Below the pieces are notes generated by a model. The model made no database searches. It was not told where the DNA came from and was given only the letters and a program-made list of their open reading frames with translations. Both the position numbers and the translations under genes were made by a program. This document shows positions 24,541 through 33,853 of a stretch of DNA of 64,000 nucleotides, piece after piece. This DNA is from Lolium rigidum. Lineage: Eukaryota > Streptophyta > Magnoliopsida > Poales > Poaceae. The stretch spans positions 349,445,484-349,509,483 of the forward strand of contig NC_061508.1 in the NCBI RefSeq assembly GCF_022539505.1, in the 5' to 3' direction. Positions within the stretch are counted from its first letter, which is position 1. Every line of letters starts with the position of its first letter.

Positions 24541-24900
24541 AGTCCCCGAGTTTTGTGGTGAGAGCGCAGCTTTTAGCACAAAACTTGAATTTGAAAACTT
24601 AGCGTGAAACCGGCACTGCCAGCCCCCGAGTTTCGGGTTGAACACCTTGTTCTTAACATAACACTTAGCTTAAAAACGCGTGAAACCGGCACTGCCAGTC
24701 CCCGAGTTTTGGGTTAAGAACCTTGTTCTTAGCGCAAAACTTTATCTTAGAAACGCGCGAAACCGGCACTGCCAGTCCCCGAGTTTCGGGTTAAGAACTT
24801 TGTTCTTAGCGCAAAACTTATCTTAGAAACGCGCAAAACCGGCACTGCCAGTCCCCGAGTTTCGGGTTGAGAACTTTGTTCTCAGCGCAAAACTTAACTC
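24541..24900 (+). repeat. Intronic minisatellite, about 76 bp x 4.6
   Basis: Units begin AGTCCCCGAGTTT, contain AACTTTGTTCTTAGCGCAAA and end ACCGGCACTGCC. Starts are near 24541, 24620, 24697, 24774 and 24850, and the last unit is partial. The repeat lies wholly within an intron of the outer aORF. The first unit is the most diverged and the third and fourth are almost the same, consistent with growth by unequal exchange or slippage. Confidence 0.85.
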
Positions 24901-26413
24901 ATTTCTTTTTCTTGAACAACTCACGGCTGACGCTCGGAAGGCCCTCTTTGAGGAGCTTCTATGGGAGCATTGGGAGCTCGCTGAGGCACACGATAAGTGC
25001 CAAGGTAAGTTTTTGTTCTATCGGCATCTTTCTTACCGGAAACCTTTTTTCCTTCTGACATTTATAATTTCTGTTTAACAGTGATCCCGGAAGCTTCCAT
25101 CGATGCTCTCAAGGAGCAGCTCACCGCCGCCCAACGTACGATTTTCTCCTTTCTCCTGTTAACTTGATTTCCTTTTCATCTTTACTAGCACAATCTTGTT
25201 AACACCTTCTTTTCCGGGTTGCAGGGGAGAAGGACCAGCTCATCCGGCAGCATCAGGAGGAGCTGAGCGCCCACAAGACCAGCTACCAGGAGCTCAAGTC
25301 CCAGCTCATTCAGCTGGGGCTTGATCATGCCAAGGCCCTCAAAGCCGCTGAAGCTGACGCAGCGGCCAAGATGGACGAGGCTCTGGAGGACGCCAGCAAT
25401 GCCACCGTGGTATTGCGAGCTGAGCTGGAGGAGCTGGCCAATGCCCGGAAGGGTGCTGAGGAGAAAGTCGCGCGGCTGGAGGAGGAGCACAAGGAATGCA
25501 ACCAGTTGATCCTGCAAACTGACACACTTGCCTACCGTGAGTCCTTTTCTTTTACATACTTTGACTACTGCATACGAGCCTTTTTTCCTCCGACCCCATT
25601 TTCTTTTCGTTATCTTTCCTTCCGGTCTCTTTTTCTTCCGGATTCTTTTCCTTCCGGTCTCTTTTCCTTCCGGATTCTTTTTCTTTCGGATTTTTTTTTC
25701 TTAGCCCTTTTCTTTCTTCGCGCAGGCCTCTTTCCGGACTCACAGAAGTACGCTGTCAAGAAGGTTGACGCGCGCCGCACCGCCCAGGGCCAAGCGAATC
25801 TTACCGCGCCATGGACGCCCAACGACCATCTGGTCGCGCTTAACGCGCGGGTGTCTCATATGCGCGCCATAGATCGCAATCTATCTGACATTCCTGATGT
25901 AGCTACCCAGCTCTTCAGGACTCTATGGCTCTGCGAGGAGGTGCCGGATACCTTCTCCCTCATCGCCGATCGTCTCAAGGGCGCCGGCGGAGGATCCGTG
26001 AGTGGCGGTGCTCTCGCTGCCGCGCGTCGGAGCGGACTCCGCCCTCCGCGTCGCTTGTTCCCGGTACCGGAGCTCAACCTGGATGCCCTCACCGGAGTGC
26101 GCGAAGGCGCGGAAACCGATCCGGACCCGATTCTCACCGCTAGCGGCGGGGATCGTGCGTACCATATCGCGGAGTACGCCGAAATGCGCACCTTCATCCC
26201 TCCCCTCCCGACGTCAAAGATTATCTTGATGAGGAGGAGGATGAAGCCGAGGAGGAGCCTCTAGACGACGCCGGTACTGGCGACGCTCCTCCGGAAGCCC
26301 CTGTCGCTCGATTACCTGCCTTAAGATTTACCTTGTCGTGCTGTTTGGCCCTGCGTGCCTTAAAACAATGTTCTGTTAAATTCTGCCCCGGTATGCCGGG
26401 GCTTATGATGTAA

Positions 26414-27264
26414 AACTTTAAGTTTGCTTTTGGTTGTGGCACAACAGTTTATGCCGGTATGTTATACCGGTGTTAATTATCTTATGTTTGCCTTAGCATA
26501 TTTGCTCTTGGTTTTGCTTTTATCCTGCACTGCAAAGATTTCTAGATTGTTTCCGCATCCAATACGATGCATACTTGGTTCTTTTGCCTTGGCTCTGCCT
26601 GCCTTCTCTGGGCGTTCTTTGGCGTATGAGCACGAGGTTCTTTCACCAACAAGCATTTTCTTGAACTTAGAAATAACTTCGAAATTTTGCAAAAAACCGG
26701 TTTAACCGGGGTTAGTTGAATTTTCTGGATTGTTCTTTCCTGCTCTCTCTCTTCGCAGTTCATGTGCTTATCCCCTACCGGTTTATCTTGCTTGCCATGA
26801 AGCCGGTTTGCGGACAACGAGCGAGTCGAAGACTCCGGTAGGATTTAGCACACTACTAAACCGGAAAGAAGAAACATTCAATAAGCAACCGGTAAACTGA
26901 AAAAATAAACAAGTTAAATGCAACCTTATTGGGGTAGTCCCCGAGATTCATTCAAGGTTCCGGCATCTTTTATTCATAGCATATAAGGTTCAAAAAAGGA
27001 ACTTCTTACACCACATCTTCAAGAGTAGAAAGGACGCAATGAGCTACGTTCCATGGACGCTTGCTCTCCTCTCCGAACTCTGTCCGCCTTTCCTTTTTTC
27101 CACTCTCGTGCATCGATCAAGTAATATGCATCATTGTGAAGCACTTTGCTTACAATGAAGGGACCTTCCCATGGTGGCAAGAGCTTATGCCGGCCTTCGG
27201 TCGTGCTGCACTAGGCGAAGTACAAGATCTCCTTCCCGGAAAACTCTCGGGTTAACCTTCCAGG
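26414..27264. other. Outer element spacer between aORF and pol
   Basis: The non-coding stretch between the convergent aORF and pol genes is rich in ACCGGT/CCGGT words. From about 27020 to 27264 the minus strand still shows the lost C-terminus of integrase in broken frames (FREGDLVLRLVQ, near 27225). A polypurine-like core, CTCGGGGACT on the minus strand, sits at 26936-26945. Confidence 0.6.
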
Positions 27265-30200
27265 TTATGATAGCGTCCGAGGTTTCTGTCGGTAAATGGC
27301 TGTTCTTGCCAAAGCCAGCTCTCTTGCTTCTTCTAGCAAGTCCACATCATTTTCCCTGGCCTGTTTGACCTCTTGCTCAGTATAGAGCTGTACTCTTGGT
27401 GAATCATGAATGATATCGGTTGGTATGGCTGCTTCTGCTCCATAAACCATAAAAAACGGAGTGTACCCGGTAGACCGGTTTGGAGTTGTTCTTATACTCC
27501 ATAGCACTGATGGTATCTCATCAAGCCAACACCCCGGTGATTTTTCCACTGCATCAATGAGTCTAGGTTTGATACCGGAGAGTACCAAAGCATTCATTCT
27601 TTCCACTTGGCCATTGCCTTGTGGGTGTGCTACTGAGCACAAATCCAACCGGATGTTGTTGTCCTCACAGAACCTTTTGAACTCACCTTGAGCAAAGTTG
27701 GTTCCATTGTCAGTGATGATGCTGTGCGGGTATCCATACCGCAAAATGATATCTTTTAAGAACTTCACCGCTGTGTGCCCATCACATTTTGCGATAGGCT
27801 TCACTTCTAGCCACTTGGTGAATTTATCCACCATAACCAAGATGTGGGTCATGTCTGCTTCTTGCGTTTTGAATGGGCCAACCATGTCAAGGCACCAAAC
27901 GGCGAACGGCCATGTTAATGGTATTGTTTTTAAACCGGACGCTGGGGTATGATTTTGCTTGGCGTACCTCTGGCACCCGTTGCATTTTCTTACCAAATCC
28001 TCAGCGTTTTCCAAAGTAGTGGGCCAATAAAACCCATGCCGGAATACTTTTGCTACCAGCTCCCTTGATGAAGCATGATGCCCACATTCTCCTTGGTGAA
28101 TCTCCTCGAGCATTTCTTTCCCCTCTTCCGGTTCCACACATCTTTGAAGGACACCGGTAACGCTTCTCTTGTATACCTCACCATTGATGAACGTGTATGC
28201 CTTGGACCTTCTTTGGATTCTCCTTGATTCATTTTCGTCAGCCGGCAAGGTGCCGTTGATCAGGAATTCCTTAATAGGTTTAACCCATGACGGTGTCTCT
28301 CGAACCAGAAACACCGGTGCATCTATCTCCATGTTATCCACCAGCATCGTCTCTTCCGGTATGGGTACCGCAGTCCCCGAGCTTACCGGTGCAGTCCCTG
28401 GGCTTGCCGGAGCAGTCCCCGAGCTTGCCGGAGCAGTCCCCGGGTTCCCTTCATCGATATCCATGGGCACTACGTGTGATTCCGGTACAAAAATTGATTC
28501 CGATTCCGGGCTTGGTTTGATCGATGGTACTCTTAAGTGAGCCAAAGCTATTCCGGGAGGAATTTCTTGCCTAGATGAGCCCAGCTTGGACAAAGCATCC
28601 GCGGCTTCATTTTCTGCGCGCGGTACATGGTGAAATTCACACCCTTCAAAGAATCCGGCAATCTTTTGCACGTGAAACCGGTACGAAGCCATGTTGGCAT
28701 CTTTTGCATCCCAATCCCCGGAACACTGCTGTACCACAAGATCTGAATCTCCGTAGCAAATGATCCGGTGCGCACCGATTTCTTTTGCGACCTTTAATCC
28801 ATGGATCAAGGCCTCATACTCAGCGACGTTGTTTGATGCCCTGAAATGTACTTGCAAAACATACCGGAGGTGATCTCCTTTTGGTGAGGTAAGCACCACA
28901 CCAGCACCTAGACCCTCTTTGAGTTTGGATCCATCAAAGTGCATCTTCCAGTACTCTATCCTCTGATCTGGCGGTTTGTACTGCATTTCCGCCCAATCGA
29001 CGAGAAAGTCAGCCAAAGCCTGTGATTTTATGGTATCTCTTCTTTCATATACCGGCACGTATGGCGATATCTGGATTGCCCATTTTGCAATCCGACCGCT
29101 GGCGTCTTTGTTGCACATGATATCGGATATTGGTGCTTCACTCACCACTTTCATGGGGTGCTCCTCAAAGTAATGCTTGAGTTTTGTGGCGGCCATGTAC
29201 ACGCCATAAGTCATTTTTTGGAAATGAGGGTAGTTTTGCTTTGAGAGGGAGAGTACCTCGCTCAGGTAGTATACCGGCCTCTGGACGGTTTTTCCTTCCT
29301 CTTCTCTTTCAACTACAACCACTACACTCACAACCCGGTTTGTTGCCGCTATGTATAATAGCATAGGCTCTCTTTCTAAAGGTGAAGCCAGTATAGGTGC
29401 TGTGGCTAGCATTGTTTTTAGCTCCTTAAACGCTGCGTCTGCCTGAGGGGTCCAGACGAACGTGTCAGATTTTTTCATGAGAGCATAGAGTGGTAGAGCT
29501 TTTTCTCCCAACCTGCTTATGAACCGGCTTAGCGATGCCAAGCTACCGGTAAATTTTTGCACGTCTTTTAGCTCTCGTGGGATAGTCATTCTCTCTATTG
29601 CCCGGATTTTTACCGGATTGACTTCAATGCCCCGGCTTGATACCAGGAAACCGAGCAACTTGCCGGCAGGGACACCAAAAGTGCATTTTGCCGGATTAAG
29701 TTTCATCCGGAACCGTCTTAGGTTGTCGAATGTTTGCCGGATGTCATCGATTAAGGTGTTCTTTACCTTAGTTTTTATCACAATGTCGTCTACATAGACT
29801 TGCACATTCTTTCCGATTTGATCAAACAAGTATTTTTGCATACAGCGTTGGTACGTTGCACCAGCGTTGCGCAAACCAAAAGGCATAGTAACATAGCAAT
29901 AAGCCCCGTGCGGGGTAATGAACGCAGTTTTTATTTGATCTTCCTTTTTCAAGGGAATGCGGTGGAAACCGGAATACGCATCCAGGAAGGACAACAACTC
30001 ACACCCGGCGGTTGAATCAATCACTTGATCGATTCGTGGCAAAGGAAAAGGGTCTCTTGGGCAAGCCTTGTTTAGGTTGGTGTAGTCAATGCACATGCGC
30101 CACACCTTCGGAGCTTTTGCCTCCAGGTTCTCATCTTTTTTCTTTTCGACCATTACCGGATTGGCCAGCCACTCTGTGTGCGTGACCTCCACAATGAATA

Positions 30201-30567
30201 CGGCAACGAGCAGTTTTGTCACCTCTTCTCCTATGATTTTCCTTCTATCTTCAGCGAACCGGCGCAGTGGTTGTCGCACCGGCTTGGCATCTTTCCGGAC
30301 GTTTAAAGAGTGCTCAGCCAGCTCCCTCGGAACACCCACCAAATCATCGATTGACCGAGGCGAAGATATTCCGATTCTCACGGAGGAAGGCGACGAGCGC
30401 GCTTTCCTATGCTTGATCGAGTCCGGCACCGATGCGAACGGTGCGCTCACGGGTAAGCCGGATCCAGGCACAATGTCCTTTGTTTCATTTGTCGGCTTGA
30501 ATGCCGGTGAGCCCAAGTTTCCACTCATTGCCGCTAAGCTCAAGCTGTGAGGATCGAGCCGGCGCAA
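27265..30567 (-). CDS. pol: Outer element pol: RT, RNase H, integrase
   Basis: An uninterrupted 1,100-codon frame. The RT covers residues about 120-330, with LANPVMVEKKK, CIDYTNLNKACPRDPF, MPFGLRNAGATY and catalytic YVDD near residue 257 (29787-29798). RNase H runs about 540-690 (FDGSKLKEGLGAGVV, NNVAEYEALIHGL, ENEAADALSKL). A linker with a GTAP-type 7-residue repeat follows. The integrase zinc finger is GHHASSRE...CNGCQ, then a DDE core with DMVGPF, TDNGTNF and GQVERMN. The frame stops early at 27265. The usual VGDLVLRL-type tail continues downstream in shifted frames, so the C-terminus is broken by a late frameshift. The ORF may be read from a gag-pro-pol transcript of the right LTR. It makes and integrates the element's cDNA. 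Confidence 0.93.
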   Translation of the reverse strand: MRRLDPHSLSLAAMSGNLGSPAFKPTNETKDIVPGSGLPVSAPFASVPDSIKHRKARSSPSSVRIGISSPRSIDDLVGVPRELAEHSLNVRKDAKPVRQPLRRFAEDRRKIIGEEVTKLLVAVFIVEVTHTEWLANPVMVEKKKDENLEAKAPKVWRMCIDYTNLNKACPRDPFPLPRIDQVIDSTAGCELLSFLDAYSGFHRIPLKKEDQIKTAFITPHGAYCYVTMPFGLRNAGATYQRCMQKYLFDQIGKNVQVYVDDIVIKTKVKNTLIDDIRQTFDNLRRFRMKLNPAKCTFGVPAGKLLGFLVSSRGIEVNPVKIRAIERMTIPRELKDVQKFTGSLASLSRFISRLGEKALPLYALMKKSDTFVWTPQADAAFKELKTMLATAPILASPLEREPMLLYIAATNRVVSVVVVVEREEEGKTVQRPVYYLSEVLSLSKQNYPHFQKMTYGVYMAATKLKHYFEEHPMKVVSEAPISDIMCNKDASGRIAKWAIQISPYVPVYERRDTIKSQALADFLVDWAEMQYKPPDQRIEYWKMHFDGSKLKEGLGAGVVLTSPKGDHLRYVLQVHFRASNNVAEYEALIHGLKVAKEIGAHRIICYGDSDLVVQQCSGDWDAKDANMASYRFHVQKIAGFFEGCEFHHVPRAENEAADALSKLGSSRQEIPPGIALAHLRVPSIKPSPESESIFVPESHVVPMDIDEGNPGTAPASSGTAPASPGTAPVSSGTAVPIPEETMLVDNMEIDAPVFLVRETPSWVKPIKEFLINGTLPADENESRRIQRRSKAYTFINGEVYKRSVTGVLQRCVEPEEGKEMLEEIHQGECGHHASSRELVAKVFRHGFYWPTTLENAEDLVRKCNGCQRYAKQNHTPASGLKTIPLTWPFAVWCLDMVGPFKTQEADMTHILVMVDKFTKWLEVKPIAKCDGHTAVKFLKDIILRYGYPHSIITDNGTNFAQGEFKRFCEDNNIRLDLCSVAHPQGNGQVERMNALVLSGIKPRLIDAVEKSPGCWLDEIPSVLWSIRTTPNRSTGYTPFFMVYGAEAAIPTDIIHDSPRVQLYTEQEVKQARENDVDLLEEARELALARTAIYRQKPRTLS
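28365..28446 (-). repeat. 21 bp tandem repeat in the pol linker
   Basis: On the plus strand about 3.5 units of GCAGTCCCCGAGCTTGCCGG(A/T) follow each other. On the coding strand they encode the 7-residue unit GTAPASS and variants, between RNase H and integrase. The unit shares the core AGTCCCCGAG with the intronic minisatellite at 24541-24900. Confidence 0.8.
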
Positions 30568-30654
30568 CAGCTGTTTGCATCCTTTTCTTTTCCTCCGCGA
30601 TCACCAGCGATTCCGCTAGGTTCGATCCGGCGGATGCGATCTCCGAGTGAGACT

Positions 30655-31680
30655 TTATAGTTTCCCACCACGAGTCAATGGTCCACGAGGTGCCGGCATC
30701 TTCATCTTGAGGTAAGCCGTATGAGTTGTGGCCATGAAGGCTGCCAATGCCGGTCTCCCCAGCAATGCATGGTATGGACTGTCTAGATCCACCACCTCAA
30801 ACTCAACATTTTCAACCCGGCAATTGTCACGGCCTCCAAATGCTACGTCCACCCGAACTTTTCCTATCGGGGCGCAGGACAAGCCCGGAACGATCCCGTG
30901 GAACGTTGTGCGCATTGGTTGAAGCATGTTTTCTGTTATGCCCAGCGTATGCATGGTATGCTTGTACATGATGTTTATGCTGCTGCCATTGTCTATCAGC
31001 ACCTTGCTGAATTTTACTCGAGTTTGCGGCCCTTTCATGATTGGGTCCACAACAAGAGCATATCCACCCGGATTCGGCATGATTTTGGGGTGATCCTTAG
31101 ATGACCAGGTAATTTCTTGATTGGACCACATCATGTATTTGGGAACTGCCGGTATCACGGCGTTTACTTCCATGGAGCGACGATGCATACTTTGCCTGTC
31201 TGTTGGCTCAGTGACAAAAACAACACAGCACAGATGCGGGTCTTCATAAACATTCCGGCCTAAAGGTGCCGGTGGAGGTGGTTGGTTATCGTTCTGCTCC
31301 ACCCGGTTAACTTGCTGGTACTGCTGCCGGTTTGGCTGCACCGGTAAGGCGTTTGCCCCGGTAAGTGGCGGTGGTGGCGGTAGTTGTTGTTGTCGCGGCA
31401 TGTCTTGTGGTGGTTGTGCATCTTTTACCGTTCCCTTTTGCATCAAGCATTTTGTCCAGGTACAGTCCCTCGTCAGGTGGTTTGACGGGTGTGCCGGATT
31501 CGGTGTGTGCCACCGGCACGGTTGGTCCATGGCAGCTTCCATGGTGTATTTTGCGGGTTCTTGCCAGTTTCTTTTCTGGACCCAGGGTTTCTTTTCCACC
31601 CATTGTTTCTTTGGACCCGCCCACGGCTGCGATCCGGTTCTTTGCCTCTGGCTGCCGCTGGCATCGGAGTTTTCCTGCAC
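30655..31680 (-). pseudogene. Outer element gag C-terminus and aspartic protease
   Basis: A 341-codon frame. The N-terminal part is rich in Trp, Lys and Pro and contains a His/Cys array (CRWH...HLTRDC) in the place of the gag zinc knuckle. The protease follows, with VLIDNGSSINIMY as its active site. Most relatives have DGGS or DTGS there, so Asn replaces the second residue. The retropepsin tail DSPYHALLGRPAL ends the domain. The frame stops at TRGGKL, 88 bp before the pol start codon and in another frame. Polyprotein continuity is therefore lost or needs frameshifting. Confidence 0.8.
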
Positions 31681-33518
31681 AGCGGCAACTTGCTCGCGGA
31701 CCGTACCTTCGATCCGGAAATCTTCTCTTCTTTTGTTATTCCGGTTATCCCGGTGTTGCTCTTGGCGTAGCTGTTCCGGCTCGAGGTTGCACTCGCCGGC
31801 TGCGTTGGGTCTCCCAACGCATAGCTATCCGCCACACGTATCATCTCCGCCAATGTTATCGGCATGTTCCGCTGCAGCTTTTGCCACAACGGTGAACCTC
31901 TTCTCGCACCTACTGCTAAACCAAGCAATGGCTCAGTGCCTCGATTACCCCTTCACAGGAGTTCCTTGTAGTGTTCCACCGGGCCGGATAATCCCGGTGC
32001 TGTTTCGTTCGCGCGCCGTACGCACGGAGCAAGTTCGTCTGCGGCCTGTTTGGCCTCCGATAGGTGCTCGCTGAAATTGCTCACAAAAGCTTCCTCAAAA
32101 TCCGGCCAGCCATTTATGCTTCCTGCTCGGTAAGTTGTTTAGCCGATTCTTGCCGGTCCAACCAAAAACGATGGTATGATTCTCACGGCCCAACGCCGAT
32201 TTCCTCCTCCTGCTACGGTTCCTCCACCGCCTGCGATGTATACCGCGGTCACATAATCCGCGAGCCAATCTTCCGGCTTCGTAGTGCCATCGTATGTTTT
32301 TGTGTCACGGGGCAACGTAAAGTTGTGAACTGGTGGTTTTTCTCTCATGATCCTTGGGCCAAAGCACTTTGGACCTGGAGGGCCTTCTTCCTCGATCATT
32401 TCCGACAAGTACACTCTATCCAAACGGTGCCTCGCATCCCGTTCCGGTAAGTATCTCTCTCCCAAGCGTTCTCCCAATGGGTTCCGGTGTGCTGCCGGTC
32501 TTGCAGAATCAGCTTCATCATAACATTCCGGTACCGCGGCCCTTGCCTGCCGGTACCTCGGGGGATCTATTTCCTCCTCATCGTACGCTGCCCTTGCAGC
32601 TCGATAATTTTGCCCGGTCTCATATCTACCGGCATGATTGTTTCCGGCATAGCCTCCCTTGGCGTAGCCTCGCTCTGCCCCTTGGCTTTTTCTACCGGCA
32701 TCATGTTGCCCGGCTTGTTGCTTTCCGGCAAGAACCGGATCATACACAGTCATCTGCTGCGCATTCACTTCTTTTTCTCTTCTTCTGTCCGGATGGGGGG
32801 ACGAAGCCTGCCCATGGGACTTGCTACCGGCATTCCTTGTTGAACGCGCGGATTTTGAGGCCGCGGCCTTGTTCAGCTTAGCCAGCTGCTCAGCATTCTG
32901 CTGCTCAATAGTTTCTAGCAGCTCTCTAACACGCTCTTGCTGTTTTGCCAAAGCATCTCCGGAAAGCGACTCGCATAGCTCTACTGCAGCCTTAGCAGCT
33001 TTTATAGTTTTATCCGGGCTACTGTACTTAGGTTTTTCCACGATGCTAACAGATGCAGAGGTACTTTTGCCGGCATGAATTTCTTTGCGCAAATCTTGAT
33101 CTAGGTTGCGAGCTTTTAGCCGGTTTTCCGGTATCCTAGCAGCATGCGCGCTAACAGAAGCAAAGCCATGGGCAGCGTTGTACTCACGTAGGGTAAGGTT
33201 CAGCTCGCGCTGCGCCCGGAGGATGTCCTTGCCGCTCTCGAGCACCTCTCGGCGCTGCGCCTCCAGCTCCGCCTGAGCCGCTGCCGGATCGACGTTCTGC
33301 GCGATAGGGGTGGCGAGGACGTTCATCGCCGCTTGGAGCGGTGTTTCTGGTGGCGCGGACGATGCTCCCGCTGCGCCTGCGTCGCGCTCCAGCGGTGGCT
33401 TGGCCGCACGGGTCGAAACCGCACGACCAGCACCTTCTCCCACAGCTTCTTTTCCTGCACCAACCACGCCGGTCATCATTACCTCGACGCTGCCGGCGGC
33501 GCGGCCAGCACGAGCCAT
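31473..33518 (-). pseudogene. gag: Outer element gag
   Basis: The long frame 33518-32139 (459 codons) starts MARAGRAAGSVEVMM. It has a charged coiled-coil segment (LEAQRREVLESGKDILRAQRELN), a Lys/Ser/Ala-rich region, many Gly/Tyr/Arg repeats, and then the gag domain (NFTLPRDTKTYDGTTKPEDW). It breaks at VGPARIG, where one base lost from a CTGG would explain the shift. The rest of the gag domain is readable in other frames to about 31700 (SPLWQKLQRNMPITLAEMI). Several of the later breaks again sit on CAG/CTG words. The product is the structural protein of the particle. It is longer at its N-terminus than most Gypsy gags, which is usual for Tat elements. Confidence 0.78.
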
Positions 33519-33853
33519 CTTGGTGGGTCCGGTGCCACCAGCACCGGCGAGAGGCGCTGGCGCACAGGGACGGTGCCGAAGTAGACGCGGTGGCTGCCGA
33601 ACTCGATGACGCGGCCGTTCTTGGGGAAGACGCCGCCGTTGGCGAAGCAGCCCGCGTTGTCGTTGATGAAGTCCATGGCGTAGATGCGCTGCACGAGCGT
33701 AGACACCGTACGCTCGCCGGCGACCTCGAGGATGCCCGCCCGAATGTGAACTCCTTCAAGCGCCACTTCATGCCCCACGGTGGGCGCCAACTGTCGTCGT
33801 GGTGAACAGATAGATGCCATAGGATGGCTTAGATTGGGGCCGAATGGACGCAA
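33479..33853 (-). other. ORF crossing the 5' LTR, PBS and leader
   Basis: A 124-codon frame opens inside the right LTR, passes through the PBS and continues into the leader, overlapping the gag start. The part after the PBS looks protein-like (VALEGVHIRAGILEVAGERT, IYAMDFINDNAGCFANGG). I do not recognise it. It could be an upstream ORF, a captured host exon or chance in GC-rich DNA. Confidence 0.35.
33773..33789 (-). other. Outer element primer binding site
   Basis: On the minus strand TGGCGCCCACCGTGGGG begins two bases after the end of the right LTR (GACGACA). The TGGCGCC core is shared with the inner element. This fixes the right LTR as the 5' LTR. Confidence 0.75.

Larger units (their letters stand above)
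8906..26413 (+). pseudogene. Outer element antisense aORF, Transposase_28-like, split by the inner element
   Basis: This is a spliced gene on the strand opposite gag-pol. The exons I infer are 8906-10044, 10115-10303, 10383-10590, 10679-11068 plus 24043-24437 (one exon cut by the inner insertion), about 24927-25004, 25082-25135, 25225-25536 and 25726-26413. Nearly all introns are GT-AG. The acceptor before 24927 reads ACG where AG is expected, so it looks damaged. The product starts MSDEESSSASS, has an Ser/Gly/Gln tandem-rich segment, then a domain at residues about 130-205 (FERGFGLP, FREFLDFY, HHLPGNAIFYLSCY) that fits the 'putative gypsy-type transposase' family Transposase_28. A Pro-rich linker and a long charged coiled-coil region with an acidic tail follow. 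A frameshift lies near 26210. It is a non-host gene carried by Tat elements. Its biochemical role is unknown. Confidence 0.8.
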
